From assembly GCA_038030265.1 (NCBI GenBank), contig CM075943.1:21514001-21578000 (forward strand): 64,000 bases of DNA. The letters run 5' to 3'. The DNA comes from Corythucha ciliata. Taxonomy: Eukaryota > Arthropoda > Insecta > Hemiptera > Tingidae. Position numbers and translations under genes: made by a program. The notes under the pieces are model-generated. The model made no database searches. It had not been told where the DNA came from and worked only from the letters and a program-made list of their open reading frames with translations. Positions 12,966 to 26,214 of this stretch are shown in pieces (within the stretch, counting starts at the first letter, position 1; the number at the start of each line of letters is the position of its first letter).

Positions 12966-15900
12966 TTCTTCGCCACTTCCACAAAGGGTATAGCACCTGA
13001 CATAGTATTGTTTTCCTAGAACGGTTTCAAGATGTGTCATAATTTTTAATAGCACGATAAACAACTGCGTATAGCATCCGGGAACTTACTATCTATCAGA
13101 AACTCGAACTGAAACAAAAGGAAAACTTGTAATGGATGTGTCCAAAGGAGCTCCAAACAAAGTTCGAAGATAGATCCCGAATTTATCTCACCCCTTTCCC
13201 CTTCTATTTTCAACGCCGAATGAAGTTATAGAACAATCAAGACGACTTATTCTAAATCAAATTCAAATTTCTTTGCTACGGAAATGGTCACACTAAGCGA
13301 AATAGAATACGCTCTCTTCAAAAAAACACGTGAGCCACGTTAGTGTCGCGCCCAGAAAATCGCAAGCGAAATTGCTTCGTGTGAACGGGATTATAATGTG
13401 CGTTGCCGCGGTGGTATCGCCTCCCTACAGGGACTGCGGATTGTCTTGATATGTTATCTGAAACGAAGCAATGCACGTTTGCGGGTGTTGGGATTCCGAG
13501 AATTCGGGGCGTATAGCAAGCACATATAAATAATCTATTCTTCTCCCATAATCATTATAAAACTCCACTACTGACTTTGGAGGGGGGGGGGGCTTCCACC
13601 CACTTTCATTTAAATTTTTAAAGGTATCATACGCTACATGGGACCCATCTACATCGATTCAGCGTCTAAGAACACTATAGGAAGTTCATAATCGTAACTT
13701 ACATGATCATTCATCAATTCGATAATACATATGTATGCACCCAAGAATTTCAGGGATCAGATCAACAAGGACCCTAGCGGAGTATTTGTATCTGACCTCT
13801 CCAAAGGCAAGATATTGTCCGGACGGCGCGGATTGGCGTCTACGGCCCATGAAACTTAAATTGAAAACTTTTGGGGGCGCGTTGAAAACAAAATGTTATT
13901 ACGTGAACCAAAAGAATAGTGATCAAAATACCGAAATACGGCTTGAAAACGCCGAGTTTCGACCGACGAAATGCCATCGTAAAAACAAAGATAACCGCTA
14001 TGTATGAAAGATATTCGGATGAAAGAAAAATAGGGGGCAATAAGCGAAGGTACATAAAGAGAACGAAGAAATCAAGGTTAGTGAACTTCTCTTCTCGCTT
14101 CCCCGAAAAGTTTTTTTCCTCTCAACCCTCATATATTAGGGAAAAACGATTGTTAAGAACTACCCCTTTGTACATATTTGCAGTTCTGTGTTGCTTGAGC
14201 GGACTCCACCATGGTGTAATGGTGGGAACTAAGAACTGATTAGATGATGGATTTGATCTCTCGAGTATGGCCCTAAGCTATCTATGACATAATTGAAGCG
14301 AACGAATGGGGGGGGGGACAAGATTTACCTGTTCGATTCTCCTACCCAGCATTAGTAACTCATGAAGAAAGAAATCAAAATATTGTTACTTCTCAAGTTT
14401 TTTATTCGTGAGAAACGAAAGCAAACATTTTTTGTGTTAATCAAATTTTTTTTGTTCGACCGGGGTAATCGTCGAGTTGTTATGTGACTGTGCAAGGAAA
14501 AGACTGATATTTCGTAATGGAAGTTGAAAAAGAACTGTCTTCTGAACAATGAGGAAAGTACCGTGGGATATTATTACCATTATTTTCAACGAATTAAAAG
14601 TATCAACTGTGTAACAACCATCATTCTGGGGTGACACTTTTAACAAAAATCAAGGAAATGGGCGAAAAAGGACCTCCTTTTCCTAAAAAAAAAAACTCTC
14701 TTCTCTACATTTCCTGGTCCACACGTGGAAAATGAAAAGAGAGCAGAATTGTAAGACATCGGTGAAGAATACTCTTTAGCGCTTTCCTTGAAGTTCGTCA
14801 ACTCTTTCTTGTCCCTTCTTATCCCCCCCCCCCCAATCACTTTGACCAACTCACTGCCTTTCCTTTATTTTCTTCTTCTTTTCTCTCGGTTTGACCAGGC
14901 GGGCGACGATGCTTCCATGTTGAGGGGCTCGAAACGGGCGTGAAATTAACTTGAGAACCTCGCCTTTGCGCGCTATACACAACAGTCGCTAGGAAAATAC
15001 CTTTCACTTGTGTTCTTTTTTTTCTTTCTTTCTTTGATGAGCGAAACACAGCTCACTTGATAAAAGAAGAAAGTTCCCGAGAAATACCGTGATGAGCGCA
15101 ATATTGACAGGTCCATACATCATGAAAATTTCTCTTCAATAGCACACATCTCTCCGATTTTCGAACGGAAAAATGTACTTGGGGGAAAAAAAAAAAAATC
15201 CCCCTTAAGAATTGGTGTTTTTCCAAGCTTTGGCCACAACTTGCGTGGAGTCACGGTTGGTCGCCTCACGGGAGGCGTCACGGTCTCTCGATTTGAACTG
15301 GATGACGAGAGGGCCGACAGGGTCCACCTGCCTTTTTCTAGTTTCCTTTTTCTGTGTAGAAGGTATACATCCGAAGTTTTGAGTTATTCGTTGAAAGTGC
15401 ATTATTATAGAGTGACGTATATAATTTGGATGTATAAAAGGAAAGGCGAGTTATAGGAATAGGAGCTTACCGTTAATTAATTAGTAATGTTTAATCACCG
15501 GATGCTATCGTGGTGTCATAAGGGCCATTAGAACAGTTGTGGCTGGTAAAGGTTTGTCTGAGGTGGTAATATCAATACTTGAGGGTTTTCCCATGACATG
15601 TAAGTTCTGTGTGCGTGTTTCAAAGCAATCAAATAACGCGAGATGGTACGTTCAAGCTAATGAAGTTTTTTCTCTTGAATCTTATATAGAGTTACATCGA
15701 AGCTTCCCGATACAGGCAATGGCGTGGTGTTTCACTATCGAAGAAAATAGGAGTCGTGAGGAACAGGACATGAGGGGTCTAGAGCGTGAAAATTATAAAA
15801 CATGAAAGAGCACGTGCGACTGAAATGTCAAAAACCTCAAACCGCATTTTTGTACCGCGTCCTACTCAAGCCTTTTTTCTTCCTTTTCATCATCTCGCCT

Positions 15901-16964
15901 CAATCGATCATTGCTCGGCGAAGCGTAATCATAATGCGAACTTCTAGTTTTCAGACCGTTAAACGTCCCGATTAAGTTGTAGCATAGCGCATTCAATTTA
16001 TCAGGGCACTGAAAACAACGAGGTAATAAAACCGTCGAAAAAATGGATCGCCTATTTCTATAGCTGCTGTATAACTTATTATATCGTATCAAATAACACA
16101 TAAAAGCCAAACGACATATTTCAGGGCTCTTAAGTGGTTGTAGAGGGTTGAATTATGGTAACGCGATCCAGAGGCAAAATTGCCTATACTCCTACTCCTA
16201 TACAACCCTTAATGTATAGATCAAAAAGCTTGATTTACAGAGGAGGCACGACCCGAATGCTAAAACGTTTTCCACCCTCCCTCTTTGCACCCCATAATAA
16301 GATCTAGGAAATCTTGGAAGAAGAATGTGAAGTTAGGTGTGAAAGAGCCCCTCTTGTGGAAAAGCAACTGGATATAATTAACTAAGAGAGTCAAAGAAGA
16401 ATGAAGAAAGAAGATTGAGTTCGGGATGCCACACAGACGCTCGTTAACAATTTTTTTTAAAGTCCCTTTCTCATTGTCGCAGACTCAAGATTATCCCTCT
16501 ACGAAATAGACAAGAAGTTACAAGAGAAAGAAGAGGAGGGACTTTAATGTTGATCTTTTTTCAGGTTGCCTTGAAACCTCAGAGAAAGATAAAAGTGACG
16601 TTTTCTGGAGAAAAACATTCTGGATTTTGGCATTTATCAGCAATATACGGCAAAGACAGAGGATGCTTGCGGCAATGTAAGACCGTGACCTCCTCTGATT
16701 TTGAGTTGCTTCTCTATTATAATATGTATCTACTTGATGAAATAGCACCAAATTAACGTCCCTAAGTTACCTAGTTGATTGACAAATTGTGTAATACAAG
16801 ATCACTCTTTATTATTAGGTATTTCATTTTCTTCAGTTGGCATGGATTATGTACTACATATATGGTCCCATAGATGCCCATAGATAAGGCATGAAATTAG
16901 TTTATAATATTTAGATAATTATTGCGCGTGCCCCCCCCCCCCCAAGAAATAGCTCTCTACACCA
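12966..16964. other. Intergenic DNA, no gene recognised
   Basis: Contains poly-G and poly-C runs (near 13580, 14310, 14825, 16931) and several open frames of 60-106 codons on both strands. None shows a domain, a signal of splicing or codon bias that I trust. Confidence 0.45.
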
Positions 16965-17285
16965 GTCAAGATTATGGAAGGAAAATTCACGGATAAAATT
17001 GAGAAAAACCGCAAGCGGCTGAAATTGCGAAAAATCTCTAATTCACGGCTAAAATGATGAAAAAGCGCTTTCACAGCTATAATTGAGGTAACGAGAAAAG
17101 TCAAATCACTGAATCAATTTCGTCAAAAATTCACAGCTTAATAAGTGATCAAAATCACTCAATTTGCGGTCAAATTGAGAAAAGCGGTCATCTGCGGCTG
17201 AAATGTAGAAAAAGTGCTATTTCGCGGCTAAAATTGAGGAAAACCCGTAAAATTATAGTCGCTAAAATTAAGGAAAAGTTCTAAT
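16965..17285. repeat. Minisatellite family A
   Basis: About ten degenerate units of the GCGGCTAAAATTGAGAAAA type, following a poly-C run at 16931-16943. Confidence 0.85.
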
Positions 17286-17539
17286 CACCAATGTTATTAT
17301 TTTTATTTGTTTGCACTTGGAAGGTTGTTGTTTGATGATCACTTTGGAGAGATTTTGTGCAAGACGAACGCGGTAATTTTTTATTTTATGTATATGACCT
17401 TGGCGCCTGCGTACGCACAACCAACTTTAATTAATATCTTAACAAGGAGGGGCAAGCAAAAGCGCGCTGTATATTATGAGGGACGTAAAAGTGAGGCCTT
17501 AATTAAATCGAAGGATAGGGTAACAATAGAAAGTTACTC

Positions 17540-18180
17540 AAGCTAACGCGAAGGAGTTTAGGGTATCTACCGGGTCGACGAACGATGAACGCGGGTGCGA
17601 GTTCCGGATACTAGTTATTCAACACGGACATGCATGGATTTAGCTGCCCTTTCGCCAATCGACAGCGAGTGAGTCACGGAAAGGTAAGGTCGGTTCCTGA
17701 GGGGCAATCACGCTGAAGACGTCTTGGTTTGCGAGCGCTATTCCTCTTCTCCTCTAGGCAGTAATCTCGATGACTAGCGAGTGGGCGTCCTTCAAGGAGG
17801 CGCGCCTATAGAAGGTATTCGGAAACGCACAGGCGCTTGCGCCTGTTTGCGGTATACGGTTCCACTCGCGCCCACTGTCTCGTGTCGTGTGCTCTGATCC
17901 AGGAAACGAGGGTCGGCTGACGATGAATCCCAGTTCACACTTACGAGAGCTCGTCTGGTGTCCTTTTACTCTTGCCTTGTTAAGGCCCCTTCTCTCGATG
18001 GAATGGCGGCTCTCTGCTTCCCGACTTCCCTTTTTCCCCTGTTGTAACTTTCGGCTGCCGATGACAAAGGATCGCCAAATTTTCATGTCGCAACAGGTCC
18101 GATGGCCCGAGTGACTCTCGCGGCTATACGCGATTTCTCGTCCACTCGAAGTTTCTGTCTCTTTCGTTTAGGCCTGCTCT
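17540..18180. other. CpG-rich island of unknown role
   Basis: This ~640-bp segment is clearly richer in G+C and in CpG than its AT-rich surroundings. It contains a strong consensus splice donor (AAAG then GTAAGG near 17683, plus strand). Open frames of 110 codons (minus, 17754-18086) and 75 codons (plus) carry no known motif. It could be a promoter with a non-coding first exon, a piece of a retroelement or a foreign fragment. I cannot choose. Confidence 0.35.
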
Positions 18181-18851
18181 GGGGGGTGATTCTGTAACTT
18201 GCAAAATTTACGTGTCGTAAAATGAAAGAAGGGCGAGGGGAGGTACCTCGTTGCCACGGTTTTTACGATACCTAGTGAATTAAACTGAGCAATTTTCAAG
18301 TGAGAATGTGTGGTCTCGAAGAAAAGATAATTTTCGCGTTACCTGCTTCGTACGTTGCCCATTACCATAACATAATAACTCCAGTAAGTTGAATTTTTCA
18401 TAACCTGGTACTTAATAGCTTCAGTTTTTTAAAACTGTACAGTAAAGGTTTAAAACTGACATGAAAAGTTTTTTACATGTCAGTTTTCTATAACCTTGTG
18501 CAACCTTTGTTGAAATGTTATCACCTCATCCATGATTATATAGAAATATCTTAAGACATGTTTTTTTTGTCAAAAGAATAAAACTGGGTAATATTTGACG
18601 ACGGTTGCGCGAAAAATAACGTACATCACTCGACTATTAAGTGGAACTACCCGCTCGTTTTTAATAGCGGCCTCCGCAAGCCTCGTCCGCCAAACAAAAA
18701 ACTCGCAGGTAATGCACCACTTACTAATCTTGTAATGTAATCTACTAAACTTCTTAACAAATGTGTGTAAAACCCAAGGCAATGGGTACATCCTCTCCCC
18801 CTCCTTCCCAGTTACGACACGTAAATTTTGCAAGTTACAGAATCACCCCCC
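18181..18851. mobile_element. 671-bp element with perfect 40-bp inverted termini
   Basis: The first 40 bases (GGGGGGTGATTCTGTAACTT ...) and the last 40 (... AAGTTACAGAATCACCCCCC) are exact reverse complements. The interior is non-coding and holds a further 12-bp hairpin (AAAACTGACATG with its complement near 18451-18494). No clear target duplication was found. It abuts the start of the family A minisatellite at 18852. Confidence 0.85.
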
Positions 18852-19343
18852 TGGTATCACCGGCTTATTTGCGGCCAAATTGAGAAAAACGCTAATTCGT
18901 TGATTAAAGTGAGTACGCAACGCTAAATCGCGGATAAAATTCAGAAATAGCTCTCACTCGCAGCTTAAATTGAGCAAATGCGCCAATTCACGGCTAAAAT
19001 TGAGAAAACACCATTTCGCGGATAAAATTGTGAAAATCGCAAATTAACGGATATAATGAAGAAAAAGCACTTATTCAGGTAGAATTGAGAAAACACGAAA
19101 CGCCAATTCGCAGAGACAAATTCGTAATAAAATTGTGAAAAAATGCATTGCTAAAAGTGATAAAAATCACTAACTCGCGGCTAATATTGAGAAAAACGGG
19201 TCATTCCTGGTTTTATACTTGAGAAATTCCTGGATACAATTAAGACCAACGATAACTCGTGAATAAAATTGGGGAAAACCGCTAGTATCAAGGCAAAAAT
19301 TGAAAAATAGGCAACTTGCGGGTAAAGCTGAAAGAAAACTTAA

Positions 19344-20751
19344 AGCCCCGTCTACATAAGACGCAAGGACGCCGTCGCAGGACGCAGCGCAGAACGCAGG
19401 AAGCAAGTCCACTTTTCACTGTCTACATAAAACGCAAGGCTCCGTCGTACGTTGAGCCAATCATATGTCACGTTATAAAATAAAAAGTGAAAGAGAAGTT
19501 CTAATCACTTTATCTTGACATTGTTAGGTTATCGTACTCCACTAATTCCAGTCAGCATTGTATTTTCAAGTCAATTTAATCATTTCATGGATAAGATAGC
19601 TAAAAAGTTAGGACGTTGCCACGTTATTCACCATCTGTGTTTCGGCGATGGTCTTCAAAATTCGGCTGAGGGAAAAATAAAATAGAAGAAGGGGTCGTCA
19701 GTAGTGGCTTCATGCATTGACGAAAGAATGATGTTCGGCTGCTATGAAACATTGAGAATCGCGGATCACGAGGAGTTTTTTGAGTTACGGGGATGTGACC
19801 TTCGAAATTCGAGGATCTTCTTGAAAGGGTGACTACATATTCCATATCTCGAGAAGAAAAGCAACAGAACTCCTTCACCAGTTGCTTTACTATTCGTGTG
19901 AACGCTTTCGTAAGTTCCGATTTTTTTTGTCCTTCGTGTTTTTGTGTTGCGTTGCCCTCTTTGAGTACAGCCCAGGATTTGTTTTTACCAGGGCAATAAG
20001 CTCCCTCACTTCATCGCATCTACCAGCTTCATCTACCACTGAACAGTAGACCACTTTTTCATTTTGAAATAATACACTTTTTGATAAATAAACTTTTTAA
20101 AATAAAATCTAGAAGGAAATGGCGAGCGGAGTTATTTGATTTTGATAACAGTTGCCGGGTAGAAAGAACCTCCAAACTCATGGAAGAAGAAAAAATATTG
20201 GAGATGCCCAAAAATAACTTGAAGTGAGCCGGAAATACCATCTAGTAGGCGTGGCCTATTTCACCGCAGTTGAATTCTATTGGTTCTATTAGTTCAAACT
20301 TGACGACGGCTACTCAACATCAAATGCTATTGGCCGAACGCAAGAAGTTGACGCGAGAAGTTGATATTGGTTCAACTCTGCGTTGCGTCCTGCGTTCTGT
20401 GCAGCGTCCCACAACGCCAACTTAAACGTTCTATATAGACGACAATGAACATTTTTAAATAAAATAATTAACAACTCTAAACTGAAGAAGAAAACAGGGA
20501 GCCATGCGAGCGGAGTTCTCTGTGTTTAAAAATGTGATTAAACAATTGTTTTTGATAATTTTGGGATTTTGAAAATTTCAACAATCAATGTAGCAGTGGA
20601 AAGAACCTCAAACCTAGACCCTGCCTTCTAAACTTGAATGCGATTGGCTGAACGCAACCGCGGACGCGAGAGTTGGCTGAAATTCGCGTTGCTTCCTGCG
20701 TTCTGCGTTGCGTCATGCGGCGGCTTCCTTGCGTCTTATGTAGACGGGGCT
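19344..20751. mobile_element. Harbinger-type DNA transposon, internally decayed
   Basis: The left terminus AGCCCCGTCTACATAAGACG and its complement at the right end belong to ~60-bp imperfect terminal inverted repeats. The element is flanked by TAA at 19341-19343 and TAA at 20752-20754, the 3-bp duplication typical of the PIF/Harbinger superfamily. At 1408 bp it is shorter than autonomous elements. It carries a decayed transposase start at 19582-19860. Confidence 0.85.
19582..19860 (+). pseudogene. Harbinger transposase (HARBI1-like) N-terminal relic
   Basis: From the ATG at 19588 a frame runs with a stop in its early part, then gives DERMMFGCYETL and DHEEFFELRG, followed after a frameshift by FEDLLERVTTY. 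This order matches the start of HARBI1-type transposases, where a segment of the form R-x-x-FG-x-Y-x-TL precedes an acidic FF-x-x-x-RM motif and F-x-x-LL. The catalytic DDE domain is absent. It sits between paired termini and TAA duplications, which supports the assignment independently. The similarity was judged from memory of the family. Confidence 0.55.
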
Positions 20752-21099
20752 TAAAAGGAAAAAAAAAGTAAAAACAGGGCCATCCGTGGCTTATATCGAG
20801 AAAAATCGTTAATTCGTGGCTAAAATTAAAAAACATTCATTCGCAGCTAAAAACGCCTATAGTATTCGCGGTTTCTGGAGGCAATATGGCCCACCGCAAA
20901 TTGAGCCCACGCGTGGGTCACCTAAGCTCAAAAACTATAAAACAATTTTTCAACTACTATACTACTATTATAAACAATCATAAAACTATACGCTAAAAAA
21001 CAATTTTTCTGTTTATACTAGAGAGGTGTTTATTTGTGTCCTCACAGAGATGTCCACACCGGGCCCCGATGCTTGTAGATTCGCCATTGATGAGGGGCT

Positions 21100-21850
21100 T
21101 CAGGATCCCAGTGAAATTAGGTTTTGAAGGGGCAAACGCTAAGTCCTAGAAATTAGGTTATGAGGGAACAAAAATGGGTGTTTGTATGGGCAAAAATGGC
21201 GAAGTCTTAGTTATTGAATGAACCTAATCCGTGAATTTGGTTTTTGAAAGAACCACATTAGTTTTTCGAACCAGGCAAGCCTGCGAAACTGATTTTAGAA
21301 AGCGCTGAACCATGAAATTCATTTTTTTAAGATCAAAAATACCCGAAATTACGTTTCCAAATAGTTAAAATCTGTGAAATTGTGTTGTAATGGAACCAAA
21401 TCCACGACAATGGATTAGAGAAGAGCAAAAATACGCGGCTATAGACAAGATTTGAAAGAGCCAAAATTTTGAATTGAGCCAAATTAGTTTCATAATAATT
21501 AATCAAACCAGCGCAATTGATTTTAGAAGGAGCTATTATATGTAAACAAACAGTCGGGTCTTTAATAAAGCGTAAATCCTCGAATTTGGGTTTTGAACCA
21601 GCAACAGGGGTCTGAAAGAACCAATTTCATGCAAGTTAATTTTTGAAAGAGCAAAAATTCCTGAAATGGGGAATCAAACTAACCGAGCCAGCAAAATTTG
21701 GGTTTGAATGAGTGAAATTGGGTTTTGAAACACTAGCCATAATCGCAAAAATTTGGTTTATGAAATGGCCAAACGCGCATGGTTTGTTTTTAATTAAATA
21801 ATGAGCCGAAATATCGTCGAATGCTCTGTTTTTGGGGAACGAATTTCCAG
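21100..21850. repeat. Minisatellite family D, ~30 bp unit
   Basis: Degenerate units of the type GAGCCAAATCCGTGAAATT followed by GGGTTTTGAAA. It looks like family C on the opposite strand. Smaller blocks of the same type lie at 61720-61920 and 63545-63735. Confidence 0.8.
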
Positions 21851-24800
21851 GGTTTATTTTTTTTTTCAGTAAAATGGAGGCATATCGGTCGGCGTGACAT
21901 TGTTACATACCTAATTATGTTAGTAATGGTAGCGTTGCTTGATTATAAGTTTATAATGTATAGTTCAGTATAGTTGGTATTTATGTGATCACTGAATCCT
22001 TTGATCGATATTTTGCCATAACCTGATCATAGAACTCCAAAACTTTGCCAGACAGTGTCAGTAACTTGAACGTTTCGAAGGAGTTTGATTGATTGCTGAC
22101 AAAATGCCAATCTAGTTATTAGAATTTTGTAAAACCCAGAAGTGGAAATTTCAAAATCCGATCGTTTGGTCAAAATAACAGAAAGTTGGCCGTCAGAATC
22201 AGCTCCGACAGCTTTGCTCAGAGTTGATTCGCAGATCGCTTTAATGTGTCTACGAACAAGAACAACTGCCTGCTGATCTGATGAGTTTTTTTCGGTAGTG
22301 GATAGCTATAAATCCACCCACCCCAAAGAGAAATAATGTTTTTCTTAAACTTTTCTTCGTCAAGTTCGTAATTTGTCACAATTATAAACTAAAAAAAAAG
22401 CATTAAAAAGTTTTCCGGGCAAAAAGGATTCAAGTGGGTGTGACTTGAGTCTTTTTTCTGGCCCTCCACCTCCCTTTCTTCAGAACCAATTCGTTTCTTC
22501 CAATCCATTCCTTTCTTCATTCTTCAAATTAATTTCTTTCTCTAGTCCACTCTCACACTTTCACTAGCTGGCAAACAAAAACTTTTCGTTTTATTCAAAT
22601 GTGCATGTTTCTTTCGCATGCCGAAACTTATTTTCTATTTTAAGAACCCAGAAGTTTCTTGGTGCCGAATTTAGTTTGATCTCCAGCATTGTTCAAATAC
22701 AGCTTACCCTCTTTAATAAGGATGACCGTTTAATATAAATCATTTTGTGATGCGGTAGGAAGGGGAACAAGGCTAGAAGGGTTTCCATTGAGTGGAGCAA
22801 GATGGAAGTAGTCCTCCTCCACTACACTCCACATTCCACGTAGTAATAAAATATTGCCCGGGCTCGTGAAAAAAAAAGGGGGGGGGAGTCATTTTTTCCA
22901 TTCCCTCACAATATAAGGTGTCGTACTGTCGTCCTTGCTGAAAAAAAAAATATTCCTCCCCTCGTCAAAAGAGTGAAAGATTTGACACAAAAAGGCGTGA
23001 CTTTTTCACAAGAGGAACCTTTAGCAGTTGTTGTACGCCTAAAGGGGGGTAATAAAACTGAATAAAACGCTCAATCCCCTCTCTCCACTACCATTACAAT
23101 AGTCTATCGAAACACAGAGTACTCATACTATACCTACTGGCCTCGTGTTCAAACTGTATAAGTCGAGGGCTTTTGTTAAGGCTTTTAAATTATTAAAGCT
23201 GCTTCCCCCCTCACTCAATGAAGGGTGACCCCCCACAAATCTTTGGGATGCTTCCCCCCTTTTGTCGGTTGAACAGTCACGAGATGGTTTCATCTCTTGC
23301 CACTCTGAAGGAAAAGAGAAACAGCTAGGGGTTGCCAATACTTGGTAATTATGCTTAAATGTTTTAACCTAGTATGTGCTTCGCCCTGGTATTTTGAGTT
23401 CTTCAATTATTCAAGTGGTCCCCTTCAAGCCTGCTTCGCATATGCATATACTTACAAATGCTATATACCTATATATACGTATAAGTGTTTCTGCCAATTC
23501 ACTGCTAAATTCATTTTTCATCATTTAATCGTTTTAAATGGTTATTTACGCGGCTATCGAATTCTCGATTACGGCATGCCGGCTCTAGCAGCAACTATGG
23601 TGAACCTGTACATGTTAAGTTTTGAATAGAAGAACTTCACGGCCGCTTTGCAAACAGGAAGGCTGTTGAAATTGCATTCAGAGCGTAACAGCGTAATCCT
23701 CTGCCTATTATACGTTTTTTTTAGTTGCATCTCATGACATTCCGTTCGTTGTTTAGCTTATAATATGTAAGTGAATCTTCCGAAAACGAGTTCCAAAAAC
23801 GACAAAATTCCAACATAAAAATCATCAGTAATAGTGAGTTTTAGCACTCTCCCGTTAAATCCTCCGGAAACGTTATTTTCAAATTTCAACCAATAAGATG
23901 TTTCGTAACCAAGTTAGCGTTAGCGTTAGCGGTGGTATTGCTAAAAGTCTCTAAATAAATAAAAATAGGAAAGCTAAAACAACTGCCTGTTTTTTGGTGC
24001 AACATGTGTTCCCGTTTCCTTTAAAGCGCTTAATATAATGAAAGTGGTTGAAAAATGATAGTGAGCTTATATATGTAGAGAAGATCCTAAGTCATTTTCC
24101 AACTTGGTGTAAATATATGTAGAATATTGCGCAAGTAATCCTTCAAACACAACTTTGTTAAACACAAGTTAATAAGACAGTGATGAGAATTCAATTTATT
24201 GATTTTGTTCCCATTAAGGGAAAAATTATATGTTGTGCCCGGTATACAAACGTTAACATTTCATTAATTACAACCGGGTCTTCAACTGTTATTTTCAGGG
24301 AGCAACACGTTGGAGGCAATCATTCCGCTTGACCGCGATTTTGCCACCCAGTTGAAGTGATATCTTCTACAAAGTTGGGAGAAAGGCTGCGAGAGAGTAA
24401 GTGAGTTGCAGTGATAGAATGCTGAGGGGGATAGCATCCCACGTGCAGCCCTTTATACTTACAACCAAGGGAGGCGAAAACTTCCGACAAAACTGACATT
24501 TCCTCCCTTTTAGATTTTCCACATCAAAACCACCCGCTTTTTTTCTCTCTCTCTCTCCTCACCTTCTCCTATCGTTAGTTGAAAAATGTTTTTTGCAACT
24601 ACGTCTAAAATGCTATTTCCCCTCCCCCCTACGATTTCTATTAGTTAAACTCTTCATGTGTCCAAATTAATTGCGAATTAGCACAAGTGGACGCATAGTC
24701 GAGCCAATCACTTTAATCCGCAACTCACCCACCTTTTTACGACCTTTTTTCAGACAGATTTCATTCTCATTTCCCCTTCAAATAAAATAACTTTTCTGAG

Positions 24801-26214
24801 CTGCTAATGAAAATGGGGAAGTTTGTTAAACTAACAGCAGGTTTTCATAATCTTTCAAAACAAACGGCAGGTTATTAATTTTCTTGTCGTAAACTTTTTC
24901 ATTTTATTTCAAAAAATGCGGGAGGAAATTCATTGGCTCAAAATGTATTACAACAAATGATCTGAGCCCGCTATGCGGCTCCTCCACCTCAAATATGATG
25001 TGGTGGGGAAATACGAGTATTATAAAGTCATTTGACCTGACGAACAATTTTCAAACGTTTCTTTGAACGTTTAGTGAAAATATTATTGCAAACGCGTGAT
25101 TATAGCAAGCCGCTTCTCGAGCCTATGGCTTACAATTATATCCGTCGCGTTCGAGATGTGACTAACATAACATCTCCACCCAAACGGTTAGAAACAAGTA
25201 TAAACACGGAAAGGAAATGGTTTTAAACTCCACCGATTCATATTGGAAAAATGTCGCTTGACCGATTGAATTAAATGAATATACATTTTCATGCCATTCG
25301 ACCGTTCGCCTTCACGCCACACCTACAAATAATGTGACAACTAAGTGATGGCTATATCGACGAAAATGGACTAAAAAATTCAAGAATAACTCAATTCAAG
25401 AAAAGGCGCGTTTACTTTTCCTCGCCCTCAGTGACTATATTCTTTCTTGGCCACGCCCACAAGTATAACATTTGAATGTATACCTCCCCTATACTATACG
25501 TCAGAAATATAAACACGAATTATTTCGAATTATGGTCAAGTAGCACAGCATGAGAACAGTCGAAAAAGACAAAATTTGCAAAAGGTGCAGGTGCAATAGC
25601 TTTTCCCGGATCGTCCAATTGCCCAGCCTTTCGCTATATGAGTCACCCAGATCCTTTAAACCACCCGTCATACACCTTTCAAGGTGTTCGTGAAGTAAAT
25701 ATTCAAATGAAATGTTAGCAGAAATAAACCTCTCTTGCAGTCAAAATGACTATTTGCATTTTTATATTGAATAAATACACTTTTTAACAAGAAAGCCCAT
25801 CATTATGCATAAAACTCGTGACTCAAACTGAGCCTTTTAGAGACTCCGCACACTGCCCACTGCTATATCGGGCGATATAGTTCGGCCGAGTTCTTACTTC
25901 TTAATCAGTTCAAAGACGTGTGGAAGTGCGCACAATATAAAGATTCTGTATCGACCGACAAAAAAGTTTAATGTGCTTCGCAATTTCCCTTCAAACTATG
26001 TATTTCCCCCACTGCGGGGTCCTTTCTTGCCCTCGAGGGATTTTTAGGCGAGACGCGAGACATACCGTGGAACCCCTAGGGGGAACTACATCGTGGAGCC
26101 CCTATAACGGTTGTATATTGTATTTGTGTACGTATTACACGCAAACGAAGATTCAGGATTTGATTTGCTCAAGGGAGAGAGGGGCTTGAGAAATGGTGTG
26201 CTTCGCAGCCATTC
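21851..26214. other. Intergenic DNA with one dispersed-repeat copy
   Basis: No gene recognised. Notable low-complexity items are a TC run near 24545 and a stretch of TTTCTTC words near 22480-22550. A dispersed repeat copy is listed separately at 23828. Confidence 0.45.
23828..23935 (+). repeat. Dispersed repeat, copy 1
   Basis: AATAGTGAGTTT(T/C)AGCACTC, then TTATTTTCAAAT and AACCAAT followed by CGTAACC, occur in the same order here and at 41068-41185, with diverged GTTAGCGTTAGCG or GTTACCGTTAACG words at the end. It is probably an old MITE or SINE; its boundaries are not determined. Confidence 0.6.

Larger units (their letters stand above)
18852..20880. repeat. Minisatellite family A, split by a Harbinger element
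   Basis: Units run from 18860 to 19340 and resume at 20755-20870 in the same orientation. The gap is exactly the transposon at 19344-20751, so this was one continuous array before that insertion. Confidence 0.85.

Noticed and set aside
17754..18086. 110-codon minus-strand frame in the CpG-rich island
   Set aside because: Open frames are expected in GC-rich DNA; Arg/Ser-rich translation without motif.
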